A DNA stretch of 51,999 nt from Bdellovibrio sp. (GTDB lineage Bacteria > Bdellovibrionota > Bdellovibrionia > Bdellovibrionales > Bdellovibrionaceae), in contig JACMQO010000164.1 in the NCBI GenBank assembly GCA_014376935.1, positions 1 through 51,999 of the forward strand. Direction: 5' to 3'. How positions within the stretch are numbered: the first letter of the stretch is position 1; each line of letters opens with the position of its first letter. Shown here in pieces: positions 19,000 to 24,745 of this stretch. The notes under the pieces are model-generated. The model saw nothing but the letters and a program-made list of their open reading frames with translations. It did not search any database and was not told the DNA's origin. The position numbers were made by a program, and so were the translations under genes.

Positions 19000-19677
19000 A
19001 TGGCAGACACGATTCAAACAAAAAACACAGTTCCACAACAAGCCCTTCAGTCAAATCAACAGGCAAAAGCAGAACGCAAAGCCCAGTTGATGGCGAAGCA
19101 AAAAGAAGATCTTAAGGCGATGAAAGAATTCTACGCCGAAAAAAATAAAGAAATCGACAATGAGTCGGCCGCAGCCGTGAATCACATTTCTGGAAAGCAA
19201 GAGCGAAGCCCCGAAGACATTCAAAGATCACAACAAGCCCTTTCACAAGTCTACACCCGCGCCGCCCGCACACCGGCTAGCGCCAACAACCAACCCAAAA
19301 CAGTTTCTGAAGACCAAATCAAAAAGACGTCAAAAGAAACTGACGACTTTTACAAAGTTCAAGACCGCGGCAGCAAATTAACAAACGACGGCGACAAATA
19401 CGTCATCGAAGCCTACGCCCCACAAGGCGAACAAAATAATTTAAGAATGTCCGTTCAAGCCAACAAGGCCGTCATCTCAGGACAAAGAAAAAACAATGCC
19501 GAAATCGAACAAGGTTCAAAAAAACTAGTGACTAATAATTTTCAAACATTTCGAGAAGAATTTAAATTCGACAAACCCGTCAGCCATGAAGGCATGACCC
19601 GCGAACGCGTCGGCGACTTTGTAAAGTTCACGATCCCCAAGCAAGAGTCAATCAAATCAGAAAAAGAAGAATCATAA
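19000..19677 (+). CDS. Hsp20/alpha-crystallin-like protein with long charged N-terminus
   Basis: This is a 225-residue cytoplasmic protein. Residues 1-125 are Gln/Lys/Glu-rich and probably coiled coil (KAERKAQLMAKQKEDLKAM). Residues about 130-218 have the strand pattern of an alpha-crystallin domain: KYVIEAYAPQGE, NLRMSVQANKAVISGQRK, FQTFREEFKFDKPV and VGDFVKFTIPK. Small heat-shock proteins hold unfolded proteins for DnaK/ClpB. The very long N-terminal arm and lack of the C-terminal IxI motif are atypical. It lies 27 bp after the small secreted protein. Confidence 0.7.
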   Translation: MADTIQTKNTVPQQALQSNQQAKAERKAQLMAKQKEDLKAMKEFYAEKNKEIDNESAAAVNHISGKQERSPEDIQRSQQALSQVYTRAARTPASANNQPKTVSEDQIKKTSKETDDFYKVQDRGSKLTNDGDKYVIEAYAPQGEQNNLRMSVQANKAVISGQRKNNAEIEQGSKKLVTNNFQTFREEFKFDKPVSHEGMTRERVGDFVKFTIPKQESIKSEKEES

Positions 19678-19763
19678 TCCGTAAAATAAACGTGATATCA
19701 CAACACTCATCTGTAAGTTGAGTGAAAGCTAAGAAACAAACCCGAAAAAATGAGCCTCAAAAA

Positions 19764-19988
19764 CTACTTAGAAAAATAAGTCATCAATTCGCGAGTCACA
19801 AATTCACGGCGCGCCGACATCTCTTCAAGTTGATTCATCTGCCCACGGATTTGCTCTAATAAATTCATACGCACCGATGTCTGATCAGCCATCTCGTTAT
19901 AGACGACGACATCTTCAAAACCCAAAGAGTTTGTTTCACCAGAATTATTTTCAACTACCGAAGTATTTGATAAGTTTATCGTTTTCAT
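19764..19988 (-). CDS. Small hypothetical protein (74 residues)
   Basis: The ATG at 19988 follows AAGGGTAGACG, a well-placed ribosome binding site, which supports this as a real gene. The product has a Ser/Asn-rich N-terminus. An amphipathic helix (residues about 40-70, LLEQIRGQMNQLEEMSARREFV) of coiled-coil character follows. There is no signal peptide and no Cys. No family was recognised. It is placed downstream of the matrixin gene on the same strand with about 100 bp between them. Confidence 0.62.
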   Translation of the reverse strand: MKTINLSNTSVVENNSGETNSLGFEDVVVYNEMADQTSVRMNLLEQIRGQMNQLEEMSARREFVTRELMTYFSK

Positions 19989-20034
19989 CGTCTACCCTTT
20001 TCTTTCATCTTCTCAAATCAGAAGATTATTTTCT

Positions 20035-20107
20035 AATTACTTTTTATATTCGCAACGCGAATTACTTTTTATATTCGCAACGCGAATTACTTCTTATATT
20101 CGCAAGA
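20035..20107. repeat. 25-bp tandem repeat at the 3' end of the matrixin gene
   Basis: The unit AATTACTTTTTATATTCGCAACGCG begins at 20035 and again at 20060. A third, partial copy begins at 20085 with one change, TTCTT for TTTTT. The third copy contains the last codons and stop of the matrixin gene, so the gene's tail has been duplicated into the downstream spacer. Each copy recreates the frame end CEYKK-stop on the minus strand. Confidence 0.85.
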
Positions 20108-20749
20108 AATATCTTTTTCGTCCGTAGCGGCTAACTGAATTCGATTCGTGTAAGCGGCTAAGTGCGTGGCCATAACGGTTCCTTGATCTTCACGGTGTTT
20201 CAATCCTAAGAAATGACCCATTTCGTGAAGAACTAAAGCTTCAAAACTATAACCGTCTGCTGTGGTTCGTTGCGCGGTCACTAATCCGTAAGAGCCAGTA
20301 AGGACTTTTGGATTTTGATCGTAGTAACTGAAGTTAGCGGCATTGATTCGAATATCTGCTTCTTGAATCTCGTCCCCCGCCCATAAGACGTTGGTGCGAC
20401 CCTGCTCTGACTTTCTATCTGACTCCCAATCAGACAAAAAGTAAATACCGTTTTTTTTGTCGCGACCCGGAGAAGCGCTCAGGGCTGAAGAATCGTCAGA
20501 GATCTCGAAAACTTTTGTTCCTGCATTTGTTTCCCACGTTTTCGCAGCACGATATATTGCGGGTCGAAGTTCAGCGGGAACCGAACTGTGAATTATTAGC
20601 GATAGTGGTAATTTTGTTTTCCAAGAGATCCGCTGGCCGTAAATATTCTGCACGAAACCGCAGTCATCCTGAGATTTGGGTTTACACGATGACATGATCA
20701 TCACGAAAAGCAGTAAGCCTAAAATAGATAAGAATCTTTTTAATTGCAT
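20087..20749 (-). CDS. Matrixin-type zinc metalloprotease, lipoprotein
   Basis: This 220-residue metzincin is predicted to cleave proteins in the periplasm or outside the cell. The signal peptide ends in lipobox MSSC (Cys 22). The zinc site is HEMGHFLGLKH at 175-185, and the Met-turn is Met193 in TVMATH. The strand pattern before the zinc helix (EADIRINAANF) is normal for matrixins. The catalytic domain stands nearly alone, with no propeptide cysteine switch. TTG-like or ATG alternatives are not needed: the ATG at 20749 directly begins the signal peptide. Its 3' end is tandemly repeated. Its upstream region faces the 580-bp RNA-bearing gap. Confidence 0.92.
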   Translation of the reverse strand: MQLKRFLSILGLLLFVMIMSSCKPKSQDDCGFVQNIYGQRISWKTKLPLSLIIHSSVPAELRPAIYRAAKTWETNAGTKVFEISDDSSALSASPGRDKKNGIYFLSDWESDRKSEQGRTNVLWAGDEIQEADIRINAANFSYYDQNPKVLTGSYGLVTAQRTTADGYSFEALVLHEMGHFLGLKHREDQGTVMATHLAAYTNRIQLAATDEKDISCEYKK

Positions 20750-20846
20750 CTGCTTAAGTTCTTTTCAATTTCTTGACCAAGGAGAATGCGCTATTTTCGT
20801 TTTAAGCGTGCCATATTAAGACAGTTTTTTAAGCAAAGACAGTTTT

Positions 20847-20930
20847 CGCGAACAGGCTGGCGCAGAAGGTAAAAAAACGCCTAATGGGAGGTATTAGCCA
20901 CACTCCCGTGCTGTTTCGCCCCGTTTTTTT
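20847..20930 (+). ncRNA. Candidate structured RNA element with H-type pseudoknot
   Basis: An outer stem pairs GCGAACAG (20848-20855) with CTGTTTCGC (20911-20919), with one bulged U. Inside, GGCG/CGCC (20859-20862 / 20878-20881) closes an A-rich loop. CTAAT/ATTAG (20881-20885 / 20893-20897) forms a hairpin whose loop GGGAG (20886-20890) can pair with CTCCC (20903-20907), giving an H-type pseudoknot. Seven U residues follow at 20924-20930. I could not match it to a named riboswitch. The minus strand also folds, so the strand is uncertain. Confidence 0.4.
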
Positions 20931-21004
20931 CGTTTAAAATGAATTAAAGAGTTCCAACCTGGCACCATTTGCTTTAAGTCATTGAAATCACTAATCAAAC
21001 AAGT

Positions 21005-21021
21005 TTGGCAAGGCCCTTGCT
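21005..21021 (+). promoter_or_regulatory. Sigma-54 (RpoN) promoter
   Basis: TTGGCAAG-N4-TTGCT matches the sigma-54 consensus YTGGCACG-N4-TTGCW. The invariant GG (21007-21008) and GC (21019-21020) have exactly 10 bases between them. Transcription would start near 21032, directly before a GC-rich structured RNA. Confidence 0.7.
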
Positions 21022-21031
21022 ATAGTATCAA

Positions 21032-21223
21032 AGTAAGACAAACCTTCGCTTCGCTACAATCGTAGCAGCCTATAAGCGAAACCCATCCCACCAACAAACT
21101 TTCTTCGCTGGAAGGGGCTAACCACCCCGGCCTCCAGCTGCGCGCGCGGCTAACCTGAATGCAACTGGTAAGCTAGGCCGGCCCCTCACGGGGTCGGTTA
21201 AGCGCATGTGAAAGTGCTTTTTT
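21032..21223 (+). ncRNA. Candidate sigma-54-dependent structured small RNA (~190 nt)
   Basis: No protein is encoded here. The predicted transcript folds into successive hairpins. The first pairs TTCGCTT/AAGCGAA with an inner GCTAC/GTAGC (21045-21080). The second pairs GCTGGA/TCCAGC with an inner GGGG/CCCC (21107-21138). The third pairs GGCT-A-ACC with GGT-A-AGCT (21148-21174). The fourth pairs CCGGCCCC/GGGGTCGG (21178-21197). It ends in AAGCGC/GTGCTT plus six U residues (21200-21223). The motif GGCTAACC occurs twice, at 21116 and 21148. It lacks tmRNA, RNase P, SRP and c-di-GMP riboswitch signatures. It could be a trans-acting RNA or the leader of the lipoprotein gene at 21334. Confidence 0.55.
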
Positions 21224-21333
21224 AGACTCATCGTGGTGCCGGGCCCCTTTCTTATGAAAATGGGAACAGGTAATATTTGGTCCGAAAGTTCATTCAGCGC
21301 ACGGCTTAATCAACTTTTATAACCGGAGGAATC

Positions 21334-21906
21334 ATGAAAATGAATTTTAGTTTTTTACCATTCGCATCTTTACTTGTTGTTGCAGGGTTGATGTCAGCGT
21401 GTGCCAGTAAACACAAAGCCGAAAATATCGATACCAAAGTAAACAACGAAGCAGCGATCACCGGCGACACATCTGTTGGAGTCAAAGACGGCAACATGGT
21501 CGTACAAAAAAAAGTAATGATGAACGAAGAATTAAGAACTCTACAATATGACGTTTACGAATTAGAAGATCGCGTTTACGGAAACAGAAAATACGGATCA
21601 CTAGGCCTGTACGGCTCTCTAAGAGAATGCAAAATGCAATTATCTGATCCACGTAACGGCGGCGACGGAAAATTAATTTGGACAGAGCCCATCGACCGCG
21701 TCACTGAAAAAGAAGACGATTTCAAAATCGGCCTAGATGAAGAAAAAAAATTGGTCGGAATCAAAGAAGAATTCTTAAGTGACCGCATCCAAAGATTCAA
21801 AGGCTACAGAACTTTGTTAAACAAACGCCAAGACGAATACGAAGAAAAATTAGCCATCTGCAAAACAGATTTAAACAGCAAAAAATTAGCTAACCAGCAA
21901 AAGTAA
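21334..21906 (+). CDS. Lipoprotein of unknown function
   Basis: This 190-residue lipoprotein has lipobox LMSAC|A (Cys 23). The ATG at 21334 follows GGAGGAATC, an ideal ribosome binding site. The mature part is highly charged and mostly helical. It includes a conserved-looking Tyr-rich block (ELEDRVYGNRKYGSLGLYGS), one Cys in ECKMQ and one near the C-terminus (AICKTD), and a long C-terminal helix. No family was recognised. It is the first CDS after the sigma-54 promoter and structured RNA, 110 bp beyond the RNA's terminator, so it may be under the same control by read-through. A strong terminator follows it. Confidence 0.82.
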   Translation: MKMNFSFLPFASLLVVAGLMSACASKHKAENIDTKVNNEAAITGDTSVGVKDGNMVVQKKVMMNEELRTLQYDVYELEDRVYGNRKYGSLGLYGSLRECKMQLSDPRNGGDGKLIWTEPIDRVTEKEDDFKIGLDEEKKLVGIKEEFLSDRIQRFKGYRTLLNKRQDEYEEKLAICKTDLNSKKLANQQK

Positions 21907-21945
21907 TTGAAATTCGAGTTCATATTTAAAATTCAATGAATACCA

Positions 21946-21980
21946 AGAAAAGGAGCCTAAAAGGCTCCTTTTCTAATTTA
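21946..21980 (+). terminator. Intrinsic terminator after the lipoprotein gene
   Basis: AGAAAAGGAGCC (21946-21957) pairs perfectly with GGCTCCTTTTCT (21963-21974) around the loop TAAAA. An AT-rich tail TTTTCTAATTT follows. Confidence 0.85.
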
Positions 21981-22006
21981 AACCCTTTTGCTGCCTGACT
22001 CAAACA

Positions 22007-22035
22007 TTGACATACTTTATAAAGTATAGTACATA
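22007..22035 (+). promoter_or_regulatory. Promoter and palindromic operator of the toxin-antitoxin pair
   Basis: TTGACA (22007-22012) is 17 bp from TACATA (22030-22035). The perfect 16-bp palindrome ATACTTTATAAAGTAT (22012-22027) fills the spacer, the expected place for autorepression by an Xre-type antitoxin. Transcription would start at the toxin ATG. Confidence 0.6.
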
Positions 22036-22041
22036 TATGAT

Positions 22042-22323
22042 ATGTGGGATGTTTTCGAGAAAAAGTCAGCTGTTAAGAACATAGATAAACTACCCCCTAG
22101 TATTCTAGAAAAGTACGAATTCTGGAAAAGCGTCGTTCAAGTGTCAGGAACTGAAGGGTTAAAAGCCTTTTCAGGATTCAAAGACCATGCGTTAAAAGGC
22201 GAATGGAAAGGGTTTCGATCATCGTATTTAAATGATGCCTTCCGCGTTATTTACCAAATAGAAAGAAACGAAGTTCGCATTTTTGTTATTGACGTTAATC
22301 ATCACGACTACAGGAGAAAATAA
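22042..22323 (+). CDS. RelE/HigB-family toxin
   Basis: This 93-residue product fits the RelE/ParE-superfamily host-inhibition toxins, probably a ribosome-dependent mRNA endonuclease. The typical fold signs are an N-terminal helix pair (EKKSAVKNIDKLPPSILEKYEFWK) and a core GLKAFSGFKDHALKGEWKGFRSSYLNDAFRVIYQI. The C-terminal strand EVRIFVIDVNHHDYRR follows, with basic and aromatic residues at positions used for catalysis. The final HHDY is typical of this group. The ATG has no ribosome binding site and lies at the predicted transcription start, so the mRNA may be leaderless. The stop overlaps the antitoxin ATG by 1 bp. Toxin-first order matches higBA. Confidence 0.85.
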   Translation: MWDVFEKKSAVKNIDKLPPSILEKYEFWKSVVQVSGTEGLKAFSGFKDHALKGEWKGFRSSYLNDAFRVIYQIERNEVRIFVIDVNHHDYRRK

Positions 22324-22583
22324 TGAGCGATTTTACCAAATCTAAAGTCAGAGTTGAGTTAACTCCAGGAATGAGTCTACGCATAGCCAGAGAAATGTTG
22401 GGCTGGTCACAAAATAAATTTGCCGAGAAAACAAAGATTCCCCAATCAACAATTTCAGGCCTGGAGTCCGGCAGAATTTCTTTAGGCGTTGAGCGTGCTA
22501 AAAAGCTAGCCGCAGCCCTAAATATTCACCCGTCGGTATTGCTTTTTCCACAATGGGAATTTCAAAAGAAAAAAGCCAGCTAA
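22323..22583 (+). CDS. Xre-family antitoxin / repressor
   Basis: This 86-residue protein has an HTH_3 (Xre/Cro) domain at about 15-72: SLRIAREMLGWSQNKFAEKT, then the recognition helix IPQSTISGLESGRISLG, then ERAKKLAAALNIHPSVLLFP. It should neutralise the upstream RelE-like toxin and repress the shared promoter by binding the palindrome at 22012-22027. The ATG overlaps the toxin stop (TAATG), so translation is coupled. It converges on hslO. Confidence 0.88.
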   Translation: MSDFTKSKVRVELTPGMSLRIAREMLGWSQNKFAEKTKIPQSTISGLESGRISLGVERAKKLAAALNIHPSVLLFPQWEFQKKKAS

Positions 22584-22617
22584 GACTGGCCTTGAAATTA
22601 TTTTTTAAATTTCGTAA

Positions 22618-23511
22618 CTAATTCATCGAATTGCGTCTTAGCTCATCGCGAATATCCACGATCTCTTCGGTGGTAAAATGATACGGCTTACCGCACATCT
22701 GACATGTGATGTCGGGACGCTCTTTCTTTTCGATCATATCCTGTAAATCGGCTTCGCCTAAAACTTCAAGCGCCTGAATCACACGTTCTTTCGAACACGG
22801 ACAGTGATAAACTGCTTCGTGCGGATGATCCAGCTCAACGAACTCCATACCTTCAAGGTAAGGCTTCACTAAATCAATAGCCTGACCACCATCACGTAAA
22901 ATTTGTGAAATATTCGGTTTGTTCGTTAAGGCATTTTTCTCTAGTAAATCAACGATCGATTCTTCAACGCCCGGCATGACTTCAACGATCACTCCGCCCG
23001 CTTTAACCACTTTTCCGAATTGGTCTAAGTAAATTCCAAGACCCACCACCGAACGAATTTGGTGCGATTGTAAAAGGTAATGCGCAATATCGTCGCCGAT
23101 TTCAGATGAAACTAATTCAACCATGCCGTGAAACGGTTGTTTCTGAAAGGGCTGATGGCGTGAAACCGATAAAGTTCCATGACCCAAAGCTTGCGACAAA
23201 GTTAAACCTGATTCGTAGCTAGGTGGTTGATAATCGGGATTCGGCGTGTAGGCGCGCACGTGACCTTCGAAGTCGGCTTCGGCGTAAATACTTTTTAAAG
23301 CGCCGTTACCACGAAATAACAAACCGATTTTTTGTTTGTCTTTCAACTGACTGGCTAATAATAAAGCGGCAACCATGGCTTTACCAACACCCACGGTGGC
23401 TAACGGGAACGAGTTATGAAGCTTTTGCATCTCTGCAACAACTTCAGTGGCATCCACGCTAGACACGCGAATAGTATAATCTTTTGTAGCGAAACGATGA
23501 ATTTTTGACAT
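22618..23511 (-). CDS. hslO: Hsp33 redox-regulated chaperone
   Basis: Hsp33 is a cytoplasmic holdase activated by oxidation and unfolding. The 297-residue product has the N-terminal substrate-binding domain (about 1-175), a linker region (about 180-230) and the C-terminal redox switch. The zinc-binding cysteines are Cys237 and Cys239 (CPC), Cys270 and Cys273 (CQMC), the normal CxC...CxxC arrangement. ATG 23511 (MSKIHRF) was chosen. A TTG 36 bp upstream in frame would add residues not typical of the family. It is divergent from the histidine-phosphatase gene, with 59 bp between starts. Confidence 0.95.
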   Translation of the reverse strand: MSKIHRFATKDYTIRVSSVDATEVVAEMQKLHNSFPLATVGVGKAMVAALLLASQLKDKQKIGLLFRGNGALKSIYAEADFEGHVRAYTPNPDYQPPSYESGLTLSQALGHGTLSVSRHQPFQKQPFHGMVELVSSEIGDDIAHYLLQSHQIRSVVGLGIYLDQFGKVVKAGGVIVEVMPGVEESIVDLLEKNALTNKPNISQILRDGGQAIDLVKPYLEGMEFVELDHPHEAVYHCPCSKERVIQALEVLGEADLQDMIEKKERPDITCQMCGKPYHFTTEEIVDIRDELRRNSMN

Positions 23512-23570
23512 AATGGACAAACTAACAAATCCCTTACCGACACTCAACTTTTTAGGTACGCTTTTGTGAA

Positions 23571-24071
23571 ATGAATGTTCTTTTATTCAGACACGGCCAA
23601 AAAGGCCTAACTCCTTTCGATAATCCACACTTAACGGCCGACGGTTTCGTTCAGGCCGAAGCCATTTTAAAATCGGTCAATAATAAGGCCCTACCTGACC
23701 CCACTGAACTTTGGGTTTCTGAAAAAATCAGAACCACCCAAACTTTGCAATTTGTCGGCAGAAATTTTAAGTTAGCGCCCAGAATCAGAAAAGAATTAGA
23801 TCTGCGCCAAGATTTTGAAACTCAGAAAACGTTTAAAGACCGGGTTCAAAGTCTAGTTCACGAAATCACCACAAGTAGCCAAAATAATTCAGAATTAAAT
23901 ACAATTTATTTGTGTACGCATTACGACTGGATCGAAGAGGCGATGAGCCTTATCCCCTGCGATACCGATTTAAAAACGTATCAGTTTGCCCACTGGGGGC
24001 CGGCGCAATTTGCGTCGTTTGAAATTGAAAATGGTCTATGGAAATTCATCAAAAAAGGAACCTGCGTATGA
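23571..24071 (+). CDS. Histidine phosphatase superfamily protein (phosphoglycerate-mutase-like)
   Basis: This 166-residue member of the histidine phosphatase clan is predicted to be a small phosphohydrolase. The catalytic motif LFRHGQKG gives the phospho-accepting His8, and Arg7 is conserved. The second catalytic His lies in YLCTHYDWIEEA, and a Glu/Arg-type pocket is formed by WVSEKIRTTQT. It resembles SixA-like short members more than full phosphoglycerate mutase. The substrate is unknown. It overlaps the FAH gene by 4 bp, so both are co-translated. No ribosome binding site is visible at the ATG, but the start fits the family exactly. Confidence 0.82.
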   Translation: MNVLLFRHGQKGLTPFDNPHLTADGFVQAEAILKSVNNKALPDPTELWVSEKIRTTQTLQFVGRNFKLAPRIRKELDLRQDFETQKTFKDRVQSLVHEITTSSQNNSELNTIYLCTHYDWIEEAMSLIPCDTDLKTYQFAHWGPAQFASFEIENGLWKFIKKGTCV

Positions 24072-24676
24072 CAAAACAACGAACTCAAAATATCTGGGCC
24101 GTTGGCCGAAATTACGCAGCCCACGCAAAAGAAATGCATGCGCCCGTTCCAAAAACCCCGCTGTTCTTTTTAAAATCAGGTGGCTGCTTAAATTCAGGCA
24201 GCAGTATTGAACTTCCGAAATGGTCGCAAGATGTTCATCATGAACTTGAAATTGCGTTTCTTGTTGATGAAAATTTAAACTTTTCACATCTGACATTAGC
24301 GATTGATTTGACCGCGCGCGATCATCAAGAGGCTGCCAAAAAAGCAGGCCAACCGTGGACTTTAGCAAAATCATTTGCCGGAGCCTGCCCGATCGGCAGC
24401 TGGATTTCAATTTTAGATGCGGGCGATCTGACATTGCTTAACTTTAAACTGACTAAAAACAAGATCACCGTTCAAGAAGGTGTCGCCACCGATATGATTT
24501 TTAATCCCAGCCAACTGCTAGAATTTGTGAAAAATCATTTTCCATTAAGCCCAAACGATATCATTTTAACAGGCACCCCCGAAGGCGTCGGAAAAGTAGT
24601 TTCCGGAGATATGCTACAGGCCGAGCTGTACTCTGAAAAGCAGTCTCTTTTGGCTTGCCATTGGGATGTTATCTAA
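24068..24676 (+). CDS. Fumarylacetoacetate hydrolase (FAH) family protein
   Basis: This 202-residue enzyme of the FAH fold covers hydrolases and decarboxylases of beta-keto acids, including oxaloacetate decarboxylase-like FAHD1 proteins. Signature parts are AVGRNYAAHAKE at the start and HHELEIAFLV with the metal-binding acidic residues. They continue with DLTARDHQ, TLAKSFAGACPIGSW and the closing IILTGTPEGVGKV. The substrate loop KSGGCL replaces the common KPSSA-type loop, so substrate preference may differ. ATG 24068 follows AAAAAAGGAACCTGCGT. It is coupled to the upstream phosphatase gene. Confidence 0.88.
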   Translation: MTKQRTQNIWAVGRNYAAHAKEMHAPVPKTPLFFLKSGGCLNSGSSIELPKWSQDVHHELEIAFLVDENLNFSHLTLAIDLTARDHQEAAKKAGQPWTLAKSFAGACPIGSWISILDAGDLTLLNFKLTKNKITVQEGVATDMIFNPSQLLEFVKNHFPLSPNDIILTGTPEGVGKVVSGDMLQAELYSEKQSLLACHWDVI

Positions 24677-24745
24677 GCGAGACTTCACTCCAAATTAAGA
24701 CCTGAAATTTTCACTGATTTTTACAAATCTTGAAGGGGTAAACCT

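Noticed and set aside
20861-20900. Minus-strand terminator for transcripts approaching the matrixin gene
   Set aside because: CTAAT/ATTAG plus seven T looks terminator-like, but the stem is only 5 bp and AT-rich; the plus-strand fold is more complete.
20959-20973. Second sigma-54-like site (CTGGCACCATTTGCT)
   Set aside because: Only 8 bases separate GG and GC; the factor needs 10.
21032-21223. tmRNA, RNase P RNA, SRP RNA or c-di-GMP riboswitch
   Set aside because: No T-arm or CCA end, no GAGGAAAGTCC core, no GGAAGCAG-type SRP loop, and no GGCAAACC / GGTAGGTAGC parts.
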